From NCBI GenBank assembly GCA_015698045.1, contig BLAL01000017.1, positions 124,001 to 188,000 of the forward strand: DNA of 64,000 nucleotides. The letters are read 5' to 3'. The stretch comes from Rhizophagus clarus (lineage: Eukaryota > Glomeromycota > Glomeromycetes > Glomerales > Glomeraceae). Both the position numbers and the translations under genes were made by a program. Positions within the stretch are counted from its first letter, which is position 1, and each line of letters starts with the position of its first letter. Positions 26,228-38,076 of the stretch are shown here, one piece after another. The notes under the pieces are model-generated. The model was not told the origin of the DNA. It made no database searches and worked only from the letters and a program-made list of their open reading frames with translations.

Positions 26228-28910
26228 GATTGACTTGAAAGAGTAATAAAATATTAAATGAAGAATAATTTAACTAAAAGTTTAAGGAAATTTATCACGC
26301 TATGTTTCTTTTAGTAAATTTCCGCAGCGAGATTATCACATTACTAAAATATACTAATATATACTACATACACATATATATTTTGTTTAGACGAAATTTT
26401 CTTAATATTATTTAAAATAAAACAGTAACTGCTAAAACGACTTCAATCATTTGGTGACGTAGTAACTTTTAATGAAAGTACGGAATTTCAGATAAAATGA
26501 GATAAGTAATTGAGGCATGTTATCGATACGATTGAGCTATTTCCAATGTTAGAAAAAATGTACTTAATTAAAGTTTCGGGTGATACAAATTAATATTTTC
26601 TTGTTTTGGTTATAAAATTCATACAATAATCTACATTTTTAATTTCAAATTTTTCTTTCGGTTCTTATAATAACAATTTTTTTCAGAAATTTTTTCTTTT
26701 TTCTTTTTTCTTTTTTTTTTTTTTTTCTTTTCTAATTACTAATACCAATTTTTTATATTAATTGATCCAGCAGATCCAATATCACTAGAAAATGAAAAAT
26801 TATTATAGGAATTTTTTTTTGGTATTTTCATGATGATCATTCAAACATTATAAATGTTAAACAATTTGTGCATTGCAGCCACTTAAACGTTTTATAATAA
26901 TTCTTTATAGAATTCAAATAGGTTGGTACCAAACGGATCGACTAATGTGACACCCAAATAAAATTCTGTTTAACGTTTAAAACAGATAACAAAAAGATGG
27001 GGGAGGGTTCCAAAAAAAAAAAGAGAGAGAGAATATTTTCTTATTGTGATTTTAGAGGGGGAGGGGGCTTATTTTGTTGCTGTCATACCATTCTTCTATA
27101 ATGAAATAAACAATCATTATCAAATAAAATGGTAAATTGATTGAAATCAATTTCAATGATTTGGGAACGTTACTAACAAACATTACTTTTCAAGGATGGA
27201 CTTTGATTTGGACTTTTAAATTGTAAGTAGAAATGATTGTGCTTTCTTCTCATTTAATAATAATATACTTGCAACCTACTAAATCTGATTCAATAAACCT
27301 CCTTTTCTAGAGAAAATCAAAAATATTTAAATCATGTCGGATTGGTCAATTGACTAACTCGCCCCGGTACAGCCTTGACTCAATTGTGATCCGATCGTGC
27401 AGTTGATTATTACACTGAATTTAAACTTTTTTTTTTTTGATATGCGACTCAGCCGAAAAAAAATATATATTCATAATTAAATAAATTACTTACAAACAAA
27501 GAATTTGGTAATTTTCTAGACATGTAATAAATAATTCTGTTACAGGTTACAGTGTTTGTATTTAAAATAAGGTTTTTTCGCCTATTATTTTGAAATTCTT
27601 GGCTTTATAAATTTTGTTTGAACACAAATCATTACCAATAGAATTTGAATAAAGTCACATGATAAAAATTTCACTTTTAATTAAAATTGAATCTAGACGT
27701 CATTCAATTGTCCATGCAGCTTATTTATTACATAACATATAATATGAGTTATTGTATGCTATGTTGATCACATGCTCGTTCATTGATTGGTACCAAAATT
27801 ACTGATATATAAATTCAATAATATATAATTAAAGCTAGATTCAAAAAAACGTTCAAATTTTATACATTTTTTCTTTGACATTAAAAAAAAAGAAAAAAAT
27901 GTCGCTAAATAACAACAGATAACGTTTATAAAATACATAATTGTATAAATTTTTATTTATAAACAAATGTTAATTACATTATTTCCCATTTAATATATAA
28001 TAATTCATTACGTTAGTAATTATTAAAACTTAAAAAAGTTTTCTAGCATGCATACATATCAATGAACCCAATAGCTTGGATAATAATTTTATTCCAATAA
28101 GACTTTCTAACTAATATTTGTTTATAATTAGGACTTTTTATTCACGTATGGCTTTCCCCGCGAATTATTGTAAATAAAAATGACATTTCACATTTGAATA
28201 TATATAGTAGATATTTATAAACTGGTATGTTATTTGCAATATGCAAGGTAAATTACCTTACATATTTAAAAACTTGCAAAACTTCTTGGCAATGTTTATC
28301 GGAATATTTAGGTATAATTGTGGTTCACAATAAAAATTATTAATATCCATTGGGAGGATAGTTTAAAATAGTTTGTTTCCTCAAAAATAATAACAAACGT
28401 AAAAATATGGTCGGGTCTCGGGTGCGCGGCGTAGAGTGGCTATATAAAGTTAAATATTTTCTATTAATATTTCCAATTTTTTGTTAAAAGAATAAAAAAA
28501 TTCATAACTTTTATAGCCTTTCCGATTAAAGACTTAAAGAATTATTATCTTGTTTTAAAAAGCGCCTACATTAACTCAACTGTTATTTACTTTGTGAGCC
28601 GATAAAAACGATATGTACATGAAATTATGCAGTGGATACAAATAAAAAAAAAAAATTGGTACATTTCAGGTTTTACGAAAGGTAATCATGCATAATAAGT
28701 AAGGATAGATTGTCTTAAAATTAATTTTCGTAAAAAAAATTATATTAATATCCGAATATTTAAAATGTTGCTCCTCTTTTTTTTTTTCTCTCTCTCTCTC
28801 CTTTTAACTTTTTTCAATTCAATCTCTCTTGTTGACAAGAGGAAAATATTAATAATAAAAAATTTTTTTTTTTTTTTTTTTTTCCAAGTGAAAACTCATT
28901 TGATTGAATC
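26228..28910. other. Gene-poor stretch between tRNA-Ala and UPF0658 copy C
   Basis: No gene supported. There is a GA-rich run near 26998-27070, a less AT-rich patch near 27335-27420 and a short GC-rich patch at 28408-28436 (GGTCTCGGGTGCGCGGCG). T/A runs are frequent. Confidence 0.5.
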
Positions 28911-30709
28911 ATGGCAAAAATACTGAGTGCCGTATGGTTATTAGAAAAGGTATTTTCGTCTACTTAGACTGTGCCACAATCGTTTCCGCAACTGCGGATT
29001 CTAATTCGTCATTAACCTTCTTATTCTTATTTAGTGGTCAAAAATAAACGAATCAACATGGACAAAATTATTTATTCTTATTTCAATTATACAAACTATA
29101 ATAGTTATTGGGTTAGAAATTCGAGTATTTCATCGAAACGATTCAATAAGAAGACATGTCGAAGAATTCGGAAAAAGTCCAAAGTGTGATATTCAATACA
29201 GTGCAAATCGAATGTTACGTATTGAACAAGAAAATATTATCTTTATTATATTTCAGATTTATCAATTATGGTTTTGCTTTGATGTGGTAAGAAACAAAAT
29301 TGTTCTTATAAATTAATTTATTATAATTATAATTAACATATATACGATATATACATATTAGATTTTTTCTCAAAATACTATTCAACTCATTGCAGTAACA
29401 ATCATGAATGGTATTTGTGCAGGATATAGCATTGTAAATATATATTATTTATATTTAATTTTAGTTTTTAAGATTTAGAAAAAAAATTCAAATAATCACC
29501 ATTTTTATTTTATTTTAGGTTCAAATTGAAGAGATGAGAATTTGGTACACGGACTTAAATAAATCTTGTTTAAATGTTTTCAAAAGAGCGTCAAATCCAG
29601 CAAGTTATGATTTACCTTTAGTAATAACATTATTAATATTCGCAATCATTATGGGATTTCTTGCATTTCAATTATATCAACAATTTGGATGGATAATTTA
29701 TAGAAAAATCGGAGGAAGCATCGAAATTCAGAGTAAATAAATTTATATTTAATGTAACCTTATAAATTATAAATTTCTAATTTCTAATTTAAATTATTGC
29801 TCTTCAATTTAATCATTAGCAATATATAGAAGACAACTTATACTCGTGATATTACTTAAAATTGATTTATTCTTTTTATTATTATTTTCTATTGAATCTT
29901 GGATGACATTTACTATGGATGATAAAACAGAGAGACTTGAAAGTCTTTATTATATTCCAAAAGCAATTTATTATTATCATAGAGGAGTTACATTTTCAAT
30001 TATTCTCTTAGAGTTCATTGTATATCGAAGTGTAAGCATTTTTTTTTTTAATAATTTTTATTTGTATAAATTAATTTTTTAAAAAATTTATATTAATAAT
30101 TATCTTCTTTATTTTACAGATGAGAAAAGAGCAGAAAAATGGAATGTTGGTTTTTATATTTTTATGGACCACTGTAATTATAGATTTAATTTTAATATTA
30201 TGCTTTTCGATTAGAACTGCAAGAGATAGTTGGTATTTCCTCATATGTTTTGGTAAGTAATTTTTAAATTAGCGTTAAAAGCCACCAAGTGAAAGTGTTC
30301 TTTTCGTTGAAATATTAATATGAATTTTTTTTTTCTTTTGATTAGTTATTTTTTCTATCACGGTTTCGATCGTAAGTATTACTAATAGTATTACTAATAT
30401 TTTTTTTCTTCGTAATAAGAGTTTTGTCTAATCAAACATATTATTATTATTATTATCATCAAAATAGGTTACCTGGATATATAGCATTATAGTTACCAGA
30501 GACTTTAATAAAGGTTTAAAGGAAATCTGTGAGTATTTAATTATTATTCCAAGTGTTTCGTTTTAATGCAACGAATCGTTACATGAAACTTGTGTAATTG
30601 TTTATTTATTTGTAACGCCACCTTTTTTTTCATAGGGTTTAAAAAAAACTCAGAGTTTCCAATGAATGACGGGCGTAATATTATGTTGAGACAACTTTCT
30701 CTCGATTAA
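28911..30709 (+). CDS. UPF0658-family multi-pass membrane protein (copy C)
   Basis: Nine exons join to 360 codons: 28911-28949, 29035-29286, 29362-29433, 29519-29732, 29820-30031, 30120-30252, 30346-30371, 30468-30528, 30636-30709. The signature YQQFGWIIYRKIGGSIEIQ lies near residue 190 in a multi-pass hydrophobic protein. Internal exon lengths 72, 133, 26 and 61 nt repeat those of copies A and/or B, showing common descent. The C-terminus is shorter and lacks the RWxIxD ending of the other two. The 13-codon first exon ending at GTATTT makes the start somewhat less certain. Confidence 0.85.
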
Positions 30710-31145
30710 TGTTTTATATATATATATATTTTTTTTACATTGTTTTAATGTATTGTATAAATTAAGAATTTTCCTTTTTTTTTTTTTACCTTTTAATTAG
30801 AAAAAATTTTGTCATATACAGTTAAATCATTTTTTTTTTTTTTAAAAAAAAAAAATAATAATAATAATAATTATAATTATTAGTTTAATTTAATTACAGT
30901 AAATTGTATAAGCAAACAATAAATCAGATTTACTAACCGTATATAAATTACATCTTAGACTACGATAAAAATTATATGCTAAAATAGTATAAGCTTCTTT
31001 TAAATGCAGCATAAGTTTCTAAACAAGAATAAACCACTCATGCTCATAAGCTTTTTTAACAATGTTACAATAAAAATTAAAATTTTTTTAATTGCAATAA
31101 AAAAACAAAACTCTCTTTCTTCTTCCGAACATTATCGAAATTGAA

Positions 31146-31712
31146 ATGACACCAAAAACTACAAAAATTCCTAGTTTTGGAATTATTCGGTCAAAAAATA
31201 TTCAAAAGAATGTAAAGAATGTGCAAAAAACTGTTGTAACTACAAATGAAGCACATGAAAACACTCAAGAAAATAAACAAAAGCTCAGAATTGATATTTC
31301 GGAAGAATATTATGAAACCATTAATGAGAAATATTTAACTGCATCTTCTCTTCCGTTGATTTCAAAATGCTGTCACTCTAAAAATAATCAACATTGTTGT
31401 TATTGTATCTATTGTCGTTATTACGCCATTTGCTACTATTGTGGTGTTCGTTATTGTAAGTATTGCCGTTATTGCTGCTTTTGTTGTCGTACCTTCTACG
31501 AATCTTTGTGTCTATGCGGCCATTGTTGTCAATGCTCTAAATTCTTTGATAATGGCGTAACTCCTGCAAGGTAAAATCAATTATTTACGACGTAGTGGAA
31601 CGCATAAAATTGATTTTAAGACAATATTTTCAAATGTTTGATTTATAGAGCACGCATGCTACTTAAAACATCCACCGAAGTTCAACCTAAAGAAGAAATG
31701 GTCCCCGAGTAA
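31146..31712 (+). CDS. Protein with dense 19-Cys block, unknown function
   Basis: Two exons (31146-31570, 31649-31712) join to 162 codons. Residues 1-75 are polar (Lys/Asn/Thr/Glu). Residues about 76-138 hold 19 cysteines in about 62 residues: CC-x7-CC-x-C-x2-C-x5-C-x2-C-x4-C-x2-C-x2-CC-x-CC-x7-C-x-C-x2-CC-x-C, with Tyr often before Cys (YCIYC, YCKYCRYCC). There is no signal peptide and no membrane segment. CxxC repeats suggest metal binding (zinc or copper) or a palmitoylated patch; I do not recognise the family. The tail after the intron is charged. It lies downstream of UPF0658 copy C in the same orientation. Confidence 0.7.
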
Positions 31713-32154
31713 TACATAAGAAAATAGGTATTGTCTATGTACTACGTTTGTGAAAAATAATGATAACTGATAATTTAAATTTTTATTTATTTTATTTATA
31801 ATAGTCAGCAAATCATGCATAAAATGTATGAAGTATGTATAATTTTTGTCATTTATGTTTGTTTAATGACGATTTATTACCGGTATATATATATATATAT
31901 ATATATAAAATTTCTTTTAGAAATCATCCATTTATTTAAATATTATTATGTTGGGAATATATTACATTTTATCTTTACTTAAAAGTGATGCATTTGTTTT
32001 AATTTTTTCGTAGTTGACCAATGAACGAACGTTCGAAGATGATTTTATTTGAAGAAATTTTATTATTCAAATGAATGAATCAAATATGCTAGAATAAAAT
32101 GTAGATAATTGCCTACTTGTCTTTAAAAAAAAAAACAATCCACCGAAACAGGGT

Positions 32155-32195
32155 GACTATACGGTTAGGAGGTTTGTGAGGTTTGCGAGGTTTGG
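32155..32195 (+). repeat. Short GAGGTTTG tandem repeat
   Basis: Three consecutive 9-base units GGAGGTTTGT / GAGGTTTGC / GAGGTTTGG lie in otherwise AT-rich DNA between the Cys-block gene and the F-box gene. Confidence 0.5.
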
Positions 32196-32361
32196 GACTG
32201 AACAAATATACTAGATTAAATTGCCACTAATAATCTGTACAAATAATCCATCAAAGCAAATGTCAAATTTATTTTTTTTCAAATTCAAATTCAAATCGTC
32301 ATATAATTACGAAATAATTATTAATCACACCTTTATTTTTTTTTTTTTTATTTACAACAAT

Positions 32362-33990
32362 TCAACGATTTCTCGAAAGCATCGTTGGTTCGATATCGGG
32401 ATGAAATTCAACATGAAGATGTTCTTCCTGTTGCAGTTTGTCCCAAGTGTCATAACTAATACTTGCGATCCCTTCGATATCTAATAATTTCAAGTGATTC
32501 TTTGAATGTTTCAATATAACTTCAATGTGACCATCCTTGATAAGATTAGTTAATTTTAATTTTAGTACTTCAAGTTTTGCGCAAGATTCCTGAAAGAATT
32601 TATCAAGAGAATCATAATCAAATAACCATCTCGTAAGAACGTTCAATACTCGTAGAGATGATGGTAAATGTTTACCAAGTCTTGGAAGGAAATTATTAAC
32701 ATCCTCAGATAGAATAATTTCAGCATCTATAATTAATTTTTCAAGTTTTGTATTTGAAGATAAAATTGGTAAAAGTAATGGTAATAAATTATAATCAGGA
32801 ATAATATAAGTCGAAAATTCCAATAAATTTTTACAATTTTGAGAAATTGTTTCTAATAAATTAATTAATCCATGATAATTAATATCTTCGATTCTCACAT
32901 CTAATATAGTTAATCTATCATTTGTTTGTGATATCATAAAAGTTAATAACGGAATTTGAATTTTAGATTTAAATAATTTCAAATTAAAAAGACCTCTCAA
33001 ATAATTTCCTTCACCAATTTCATCACCAAAATTTAAAGGATGATTTGATAAATTACAATATTCAAATTTTAATGTACCCAAATTTCTTAAATTTTTAATA
33101 GATTTTAAAAAATTATAATTATCAAAATCTACAAATTTAAAATATAAAATTTTAAGGGATTGATGAATTTCATTTGTTAATTCTAAAATATCGAGTACAC
33201 CATGTTCACCCAAACCACCATTTCTAACATTTTTAATAATTAAAATATTTAAATTTTTTTGTACTTGAATCAAAGTACATAAATTTTGTAATTTACCCAT
33301 TTCTTTAGGATATTGGATAATATTTTTATCAATATAAATTGAAACAAGAATTTTTTCAATTTGTTTTGAAACCATTGAACAAATGAATAAAAGTTTTGGA
33401 TTAAAATCTCCCATACATTCCAATACTTTTAATTTTTTAAAACAATTATTAGCATTATTATAAGTTAATAATTTCCAATTATTATTCATATTACATCCAT
33501 CATAAATTGAACCAAATATATGATTGTCTAAATTAATATTAAATGTTAATTGAGAGATTTTTGGTGAATTTTTAACGAAATGTTTTAAAAATATTATTAT
33601 AATTGGTGAAATTTTTGAAGTGAAACCTTCTTTAAATGTAATTAATGACCATGATGATACACAATTACTTGCTTGTGCCACGTCCAATTCTCTCAAAAAT
33701 GTAACGTAATTAAATAATGATTTCGTTGGTATTTCATCTTCTTTTTCAGGTAAATTAATTGATTTACGTTCTTTATTCGAAAATCCTGAAATATAAACAT
33801 CTATAAGACGTTTTGATGATATATCTTGTGTATATAAATGTAATAAGCTGAACGGTCGTTTCCAGAGAAATGGAATCGTCAATTGACACCAATCCCGATT
33901 TACGAGAGCGCATCTGTATAACATTAATAAATCATTTGAATGAAATTCCAAGATTTTAAAGAGACAAAGTGATGGTAAATTTTGTGTCAT
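32362..33990 (-). CDS. F-box/leucine-rich protein
   Basis: A single 542-codon exon. Residues 4-50 form an F-box: LPSLCLFKILEFHSNDLLML then YRCALVNRDWCQLTIPFLWK. The remainder has irregular leucine-rich repeats (for example LKILYFKFVDFDNYNFLKSI, LRNLGTLKFEYCNLSNHPLN, LRVLNVLTRWLFDYDSLDKF). F-box proteins join Skp1-Cullin ubiquitin ligases, with the LRR part choosing the substrate; substrate unknown. This intronless F-box architecture is heavily expanded in Rhizophagus. The start is chosen because MTQNLPSL places the F-box at the N-terminus, after a T/A-rich 5' flank. No lesions are visible. Confidence 0.9.
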   Translation of the reverse strand: MTQNLPSLCLFKILEFHSNDLLMLYRCALVNRDWCQLTIPFLWKRPFSLLHLYTQDISSKRLIDVYISGFSNKERKSINLPEKEDEIPTKSLFNYVTFLRELDVAQASNCVSSWSLITFKEGFTSKISPIIIIFLKHFVKNSPKISQLTFNINLDNHIFGSIYDGCNMNNNWKLLTYNNANNCFKKLKVLECMGDFNPKLLFICSMVSKQIEKILVSIYIDKNIIQYPKEMGKLQNLCTLIQVQKNLNILIIKNVRNGGLGEHGVLDILELTNEIHQSLKILYFKFVDFDNYNFLKSIKNLRNLGTLKFEYCNLSNHPLNFGDEIGEGNYLRGLFNLKLFKSKIQIPLLTFMISQTNDRLTILDVRIEDINYHGLINLLETISQNCKNLLEFSTYIIPDYNLLPLLLPILSSNTKLEKLIIDAEIILSEDVNNFLPRLGKHLPSSLRVLNVLTRWLFDYDSLDKFFQESCAKLEVLKLKLTNLIKDGHIEVILKHSKNHLKLLDIEGIASISYDTWDKLQQEEHLHVEFHPDIEPTMLSRNR

Positions 33991-35093
33991 TTTAAATTTT
34001 TATTTTTTTTTTTTATTTTTTTTTATTTTTATTTTTTTTATTGTTTTCTTTCTTTATGGAAATAAGAATATCCTTTTTTAAAAAAAAATGTAGAATCGAA
34101 AAAAGAAAAATCCGAAAAAAAAAAAAAAAAATTTAAAATGGTAATATATATTTGACGCAGGGCTTTGTAATACAAATTATCTTTAAACGTTATAATATCT
34201 TTGTTACGTTCACTTTTCAAATAAGTAAGATCCGACATTGATAATCATATTAAATACTCGTGATGTTATATCATGTGATTTTATGTACATATATTGTATA
34301 TATGTGGATTATGTGCAAAAAATATATTGAAAATTTTTTTAATATGTGATGTGATTACTTGATTACAAAAAAAAAAATAGTGACTCAACTTTGACGTATC
34401 CCAACTTATATATACACACCCCAAAAAAAAAAAATTTTTTTTATAAAATATATATATATACATTATATATAAATATATATACTGTAAAAAAATTAATATA
34501 GAATAATATAAAAAAAAATTTTTTTTTCCCTTGCCCTATTGTTTTTGGTTATTTTAAAAAACCTGCTTTTTTTCTGAAAAAAAAAAAAAAATATATTTCC
34601 GCTTTGCTTTGTATTTATTTTTATTTTTTTATTTTTTTTTTTTTTTATTTTTTTTTTGCAAAAGCCTCTCCTATAAGTTGCTGATCAAACCTTGCAAATT
34701 TGAAATAAATAAAAAAAAAAAAAAAAGAGGTAAGATATTGTGTTCTATTTCTATTAAGGATTAAAACGGGAAAACAAAGGAAAAAATTTTGTATGAAAAT
34801 AATCTCTTTTTTTTTTAAATTAAAATAAATATATATATAATATGTATAATATATATAATATATAATATATTATATATATATGTGTGTGTATATATAAAAA
34901 AAAAACGTTTTATTTAAAACAAACCTATTTGATTTCAATGTCCTTTTTTTCTATTTTTTTCTTTCATTTCTTATTATTTCGATCAACTACAAGGTTGTAA
35001 ATCGTAATTAATTTACTCCAGAAAAGATCTTCAGTATAATCTTTCCTAGAAAAAATCCACTTTTTTTCTTCTTTTTACACTTTCTTTTAAACA
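33991..35093. other. Low-complexity divergent intergenic region
   Basis: Lies between the F-box gene (minus) and the nuclear-type gene (plus). It is made of A/T homopolymers, an A/T palindromic (TA)n cluster at 34440-34490 and a TATAATA-type run at 34828-34885. The short frames inside are homopolymer products. Confidence 0.55.
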
Positions 35094-36709
35094 ATGAGCA
35101 ACGAACAAGAGATTACAAATTCCAACGGAAAATTATCTTCAATTCTTAACCCAACTCCGACTAACGATACGAGCGGCCAAGAAACTTCTCAAGACACTCA
35201 AAATAATAATAAAGAAACGACTACAACTAACGGAAGCGGAAAAACTTCACAAAAAATCAAAAAAGAATTCAAATATCCTCAAAATTCTAAAGAACCATCT
35301 TCTTCCAAAAACGAAGGTTCTATCAAAACCACAACGAAACCGGCGACCAAAGGTTCTAAACAATCCAAAACAAGTTCAACCAAACCTTCAGCAGCATCAT
35401 CATCTAAAAGTAAGACTTCTAAAAACTCACGTAAGAGGCCTCTTTCCCCTTCGGATTCTGAAGAGGGAAGAGAGACTTCACAAGAACTTGAAAGATGTCA
35501 ACATCCTAAACATGATGAATATATGAAAACTAAACCCCCTACTTCGGTTGTTAATAATAAACGAGCTAAACTTGATAAGCCACCAAAATTAGTTGGTATG
35601 CCCAAAAGATTAGAAGGTGTATTGAATATAGATCGTGGCACTAAAATGTGTAGTCGATGTATCAATCAAACTGATAAAGACCCACAGGTAATATATAAAA
35701 TTAGTATTACAAACATTTAATATAAATATTCTCCAACTCTTTTCGAGAATTATAAATCTTTACAAAAAAAAAAATCGGTTAAAAAATTTTTTTTTTTTTT
35801 ATTAGTATACTTCACATAAGAAATATGTCTCACGTAAATCCGTTTACAAGAAGAACGAACGTTCGAGGCTCATGATCGACATGAACGGTAAATAATGAGC
35901 CACGTATTCACTTCGATTTTGCTTTACTTGTTAAGAAGTAATGGATTGATTCACAAACAAAGCCCACTTTTATGCTTCTGCGTATAATAAAAATCTTTGA
36001 AAGAATGTTTTGCATTCTTTTAAATTCTATTTTCTTTTTCTACCTTTATTATATAATTCTTTATTATTTTCATTCATTTATAAATATTAGAACTTGCTTA
36101 TAATGCATATGAATATCAATATACTTCTTTCCTACTCTTGTATACAATATAATAAAAACAGTATAGTTATAAAGCCAGACACATTATCAAGTTGTATTAT
36201 TTATCAGTGTATCAAACCTTTTAATAAATATGATTTTTAAGGGTAAAAATAAAAAATCATTCAAATTAATGCTGTATAAAAAAAAGGTAAAAAAAAATAG
36301 AATAAATTTCTAAATTTTATTTTCTCATTTATCGTCGATTGAAAGAAGAAAAAAAAGAAAGTTATGCATGCATTTATCCAACTTCTGTATATGATTTCCG
36401 AATATAGGTTCATTTTATGTAATAACATTATCCCAATTTTTCTTTTTTTTTTTTTTTTTTGTTTGTACATTTATTTATTCCTTTCAATTTATATATATAC
36501 GTAATCATTTCTTTGTGGCACAGATTTCGTTATCTATTTTCACATTTAGCGAAAAAAGTTTACAATGACCGTATAAAGTCATTTAAGTCCGAATGTTTTT
36601 ATTTCCTTTAAACCTTATTTCATAATATTTTTTTTTTTTTTTTTCTCATTACTTTTTCCCAGGTTTTCCAATCGAACCAGGAGAACCAATACTTACCATA
36701 ATAAGTTAA
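35094..36709 (+). CDS. Ser/Lys-rich low-complexity protein with CxxC motif
   Basis: Exon 1 (35094-35687) encodes 198 residues rich in Ser, Thr, Lys and Asn, with basic stretches (SRKRPLSP, NNKRAKLDKPPKL) resembling nuclear localisation signals, then CQHPKHDEY and MCSRCINQTDKDPQ, a possible C-x-x-H/C-x-x-C zinc site. Exon 2 (35806-35887) adds a basic stretch YTSHKKYVSRKSVYKKNERS. Two endings fit. Reading on into the intron gives GK-stop at 35895 (225 residues). Splicing over 775 bp to 36663-36709 adds GFPIEPGEPILTIIS (240 residues) through a good polypyrimidine-CCCAG acceptor. The product is not a family I recognise; a nuclear role is inferred from composition only. Confidence 0.7.
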
Positions 36710-38076
36710 AAGATTATTAAAAAGGTTTCAATCCAAATCAATGGTAAATTTGGTAATGATCTGCAATATATCATTGAAAAATAATAATATTATCATTATT
36801 TTCCGATTGGTTCATTGTTTTTTTTAGAAAAATCGGGATTGGTCTTTTTTTTTTTTATTTATTATGTCAGTTATTTTAACTACTTATAGAATTTATTTTA
36901 TTTTATTTTTTTTTTTTCTTATTTAAAGAATTCAGTTTCAATAAGCAATCATATATAACGAATAATTTATATCTTTTAGCATTTATAACATATTAAATGA
37001 ATATTAAAGTTTGACAATTACTGTGGAAATTGGATCAATGACAATCATTTAGGAAAGGTTGTAAAGTCATTTAACATTTCAATGAAATGATGTTTAAAAG
37101 GTGATGGTTGGTTATTCTATCTTTTTTATTTACAAAGGAGACGAAAACAATGAAGTGATTGGTTCATTAGTTTTTAAGAAATATAAGAGAGAAATTAATT
37201 GAATGCATGAAAAAAAAATCAATAAAAAAAAGGTATGAAGGTTTTTTCTTACGCACCAAATTTTATTTTTTTTATTTTATTTTTTTTTTTTAATTTGTCG
37301 TAACATATTCAAAAATGGTGTATCTTGGTATATTTTAAGATTACCGAACGAAATACTGGACGATTAACAAGATAAATACCGGAAATCAACCGGTGATCAC
37401 AAATTAACCTCATTTTTGGATAACAACGATAACAAAAAATCTTATGAAAAAATGTTTTTTTTTTTTTTTAATACGTTTTAGTATAAATATCAAAAAATTA
37501 GTTAAGTCGGATTTTTTTTGCCAACCGAAATTAAGTTAAGACTTATGAATAGACTGGCCAAATACTTAGTTGATTTGTTCATATGTACGGAATTGGGCTG
37601 AAGTACTTCTAGCCTGATTAAAACAGTATCTACAATATCACGTGAATTTTTCATGACAGTCTTCAGATAACAATGAATTGCGAAACCAATTTGTTGTTTA
37701 TCAAAGAAAAACTTATGATAATATCTGTAATGTGGGTGCCAAAAGAACATATTGTGTATTATTATATAATATGCGGTTTACTGCAAAAAGAAAAATTAAA
37801 AATTTATTTTTGCGACAATAGGTTTTTTAATGAATACTTACTTAGTTACTTATCAATCATTTATCAAATTGACGTAATCATCGTAATAGTTATCAACAAT
37901 CATTTTTTTTTTTCAAAATTCCTTATCTTCGAATCATATTAATTTATATCGGAATCATATTAATTTATATCGTAATAATCGTATATTAATAGTTTATTGG
38001 AGCATATTTTTTTCAAATTTTTTAATATCTTCACTTTCACATAATTACTTTTTCCTTCGATTATTTATCTTTTATA
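36710..38076. other. Intergenic with dispersed-repeat copy
   Basis: AT-rich. It contains a copy of the GGACGAATA repeat (37340-37400). Overlapping frames on both strands near 37502-37942 have somewhat protein-like text but no domain and no splice support. Confidence 0.45.
37340..37400 (+). repeat. Dispersed GGACGAATA repeat, copy 2
   Basis: Contains ACCGAACGAAATACTGGACGATTAAC and TACCGGAAATCAACCGGTGATCAC in succession, the same word order as the copy at 38530. Confidence 0.6.

Noticed and set aside
37502..37942. Overlapping frames on both strands with semi-balanced composition
   Set aside because: No domain, no splice partners, and the two frames overlap each other; could be a relic but cannot be supported.
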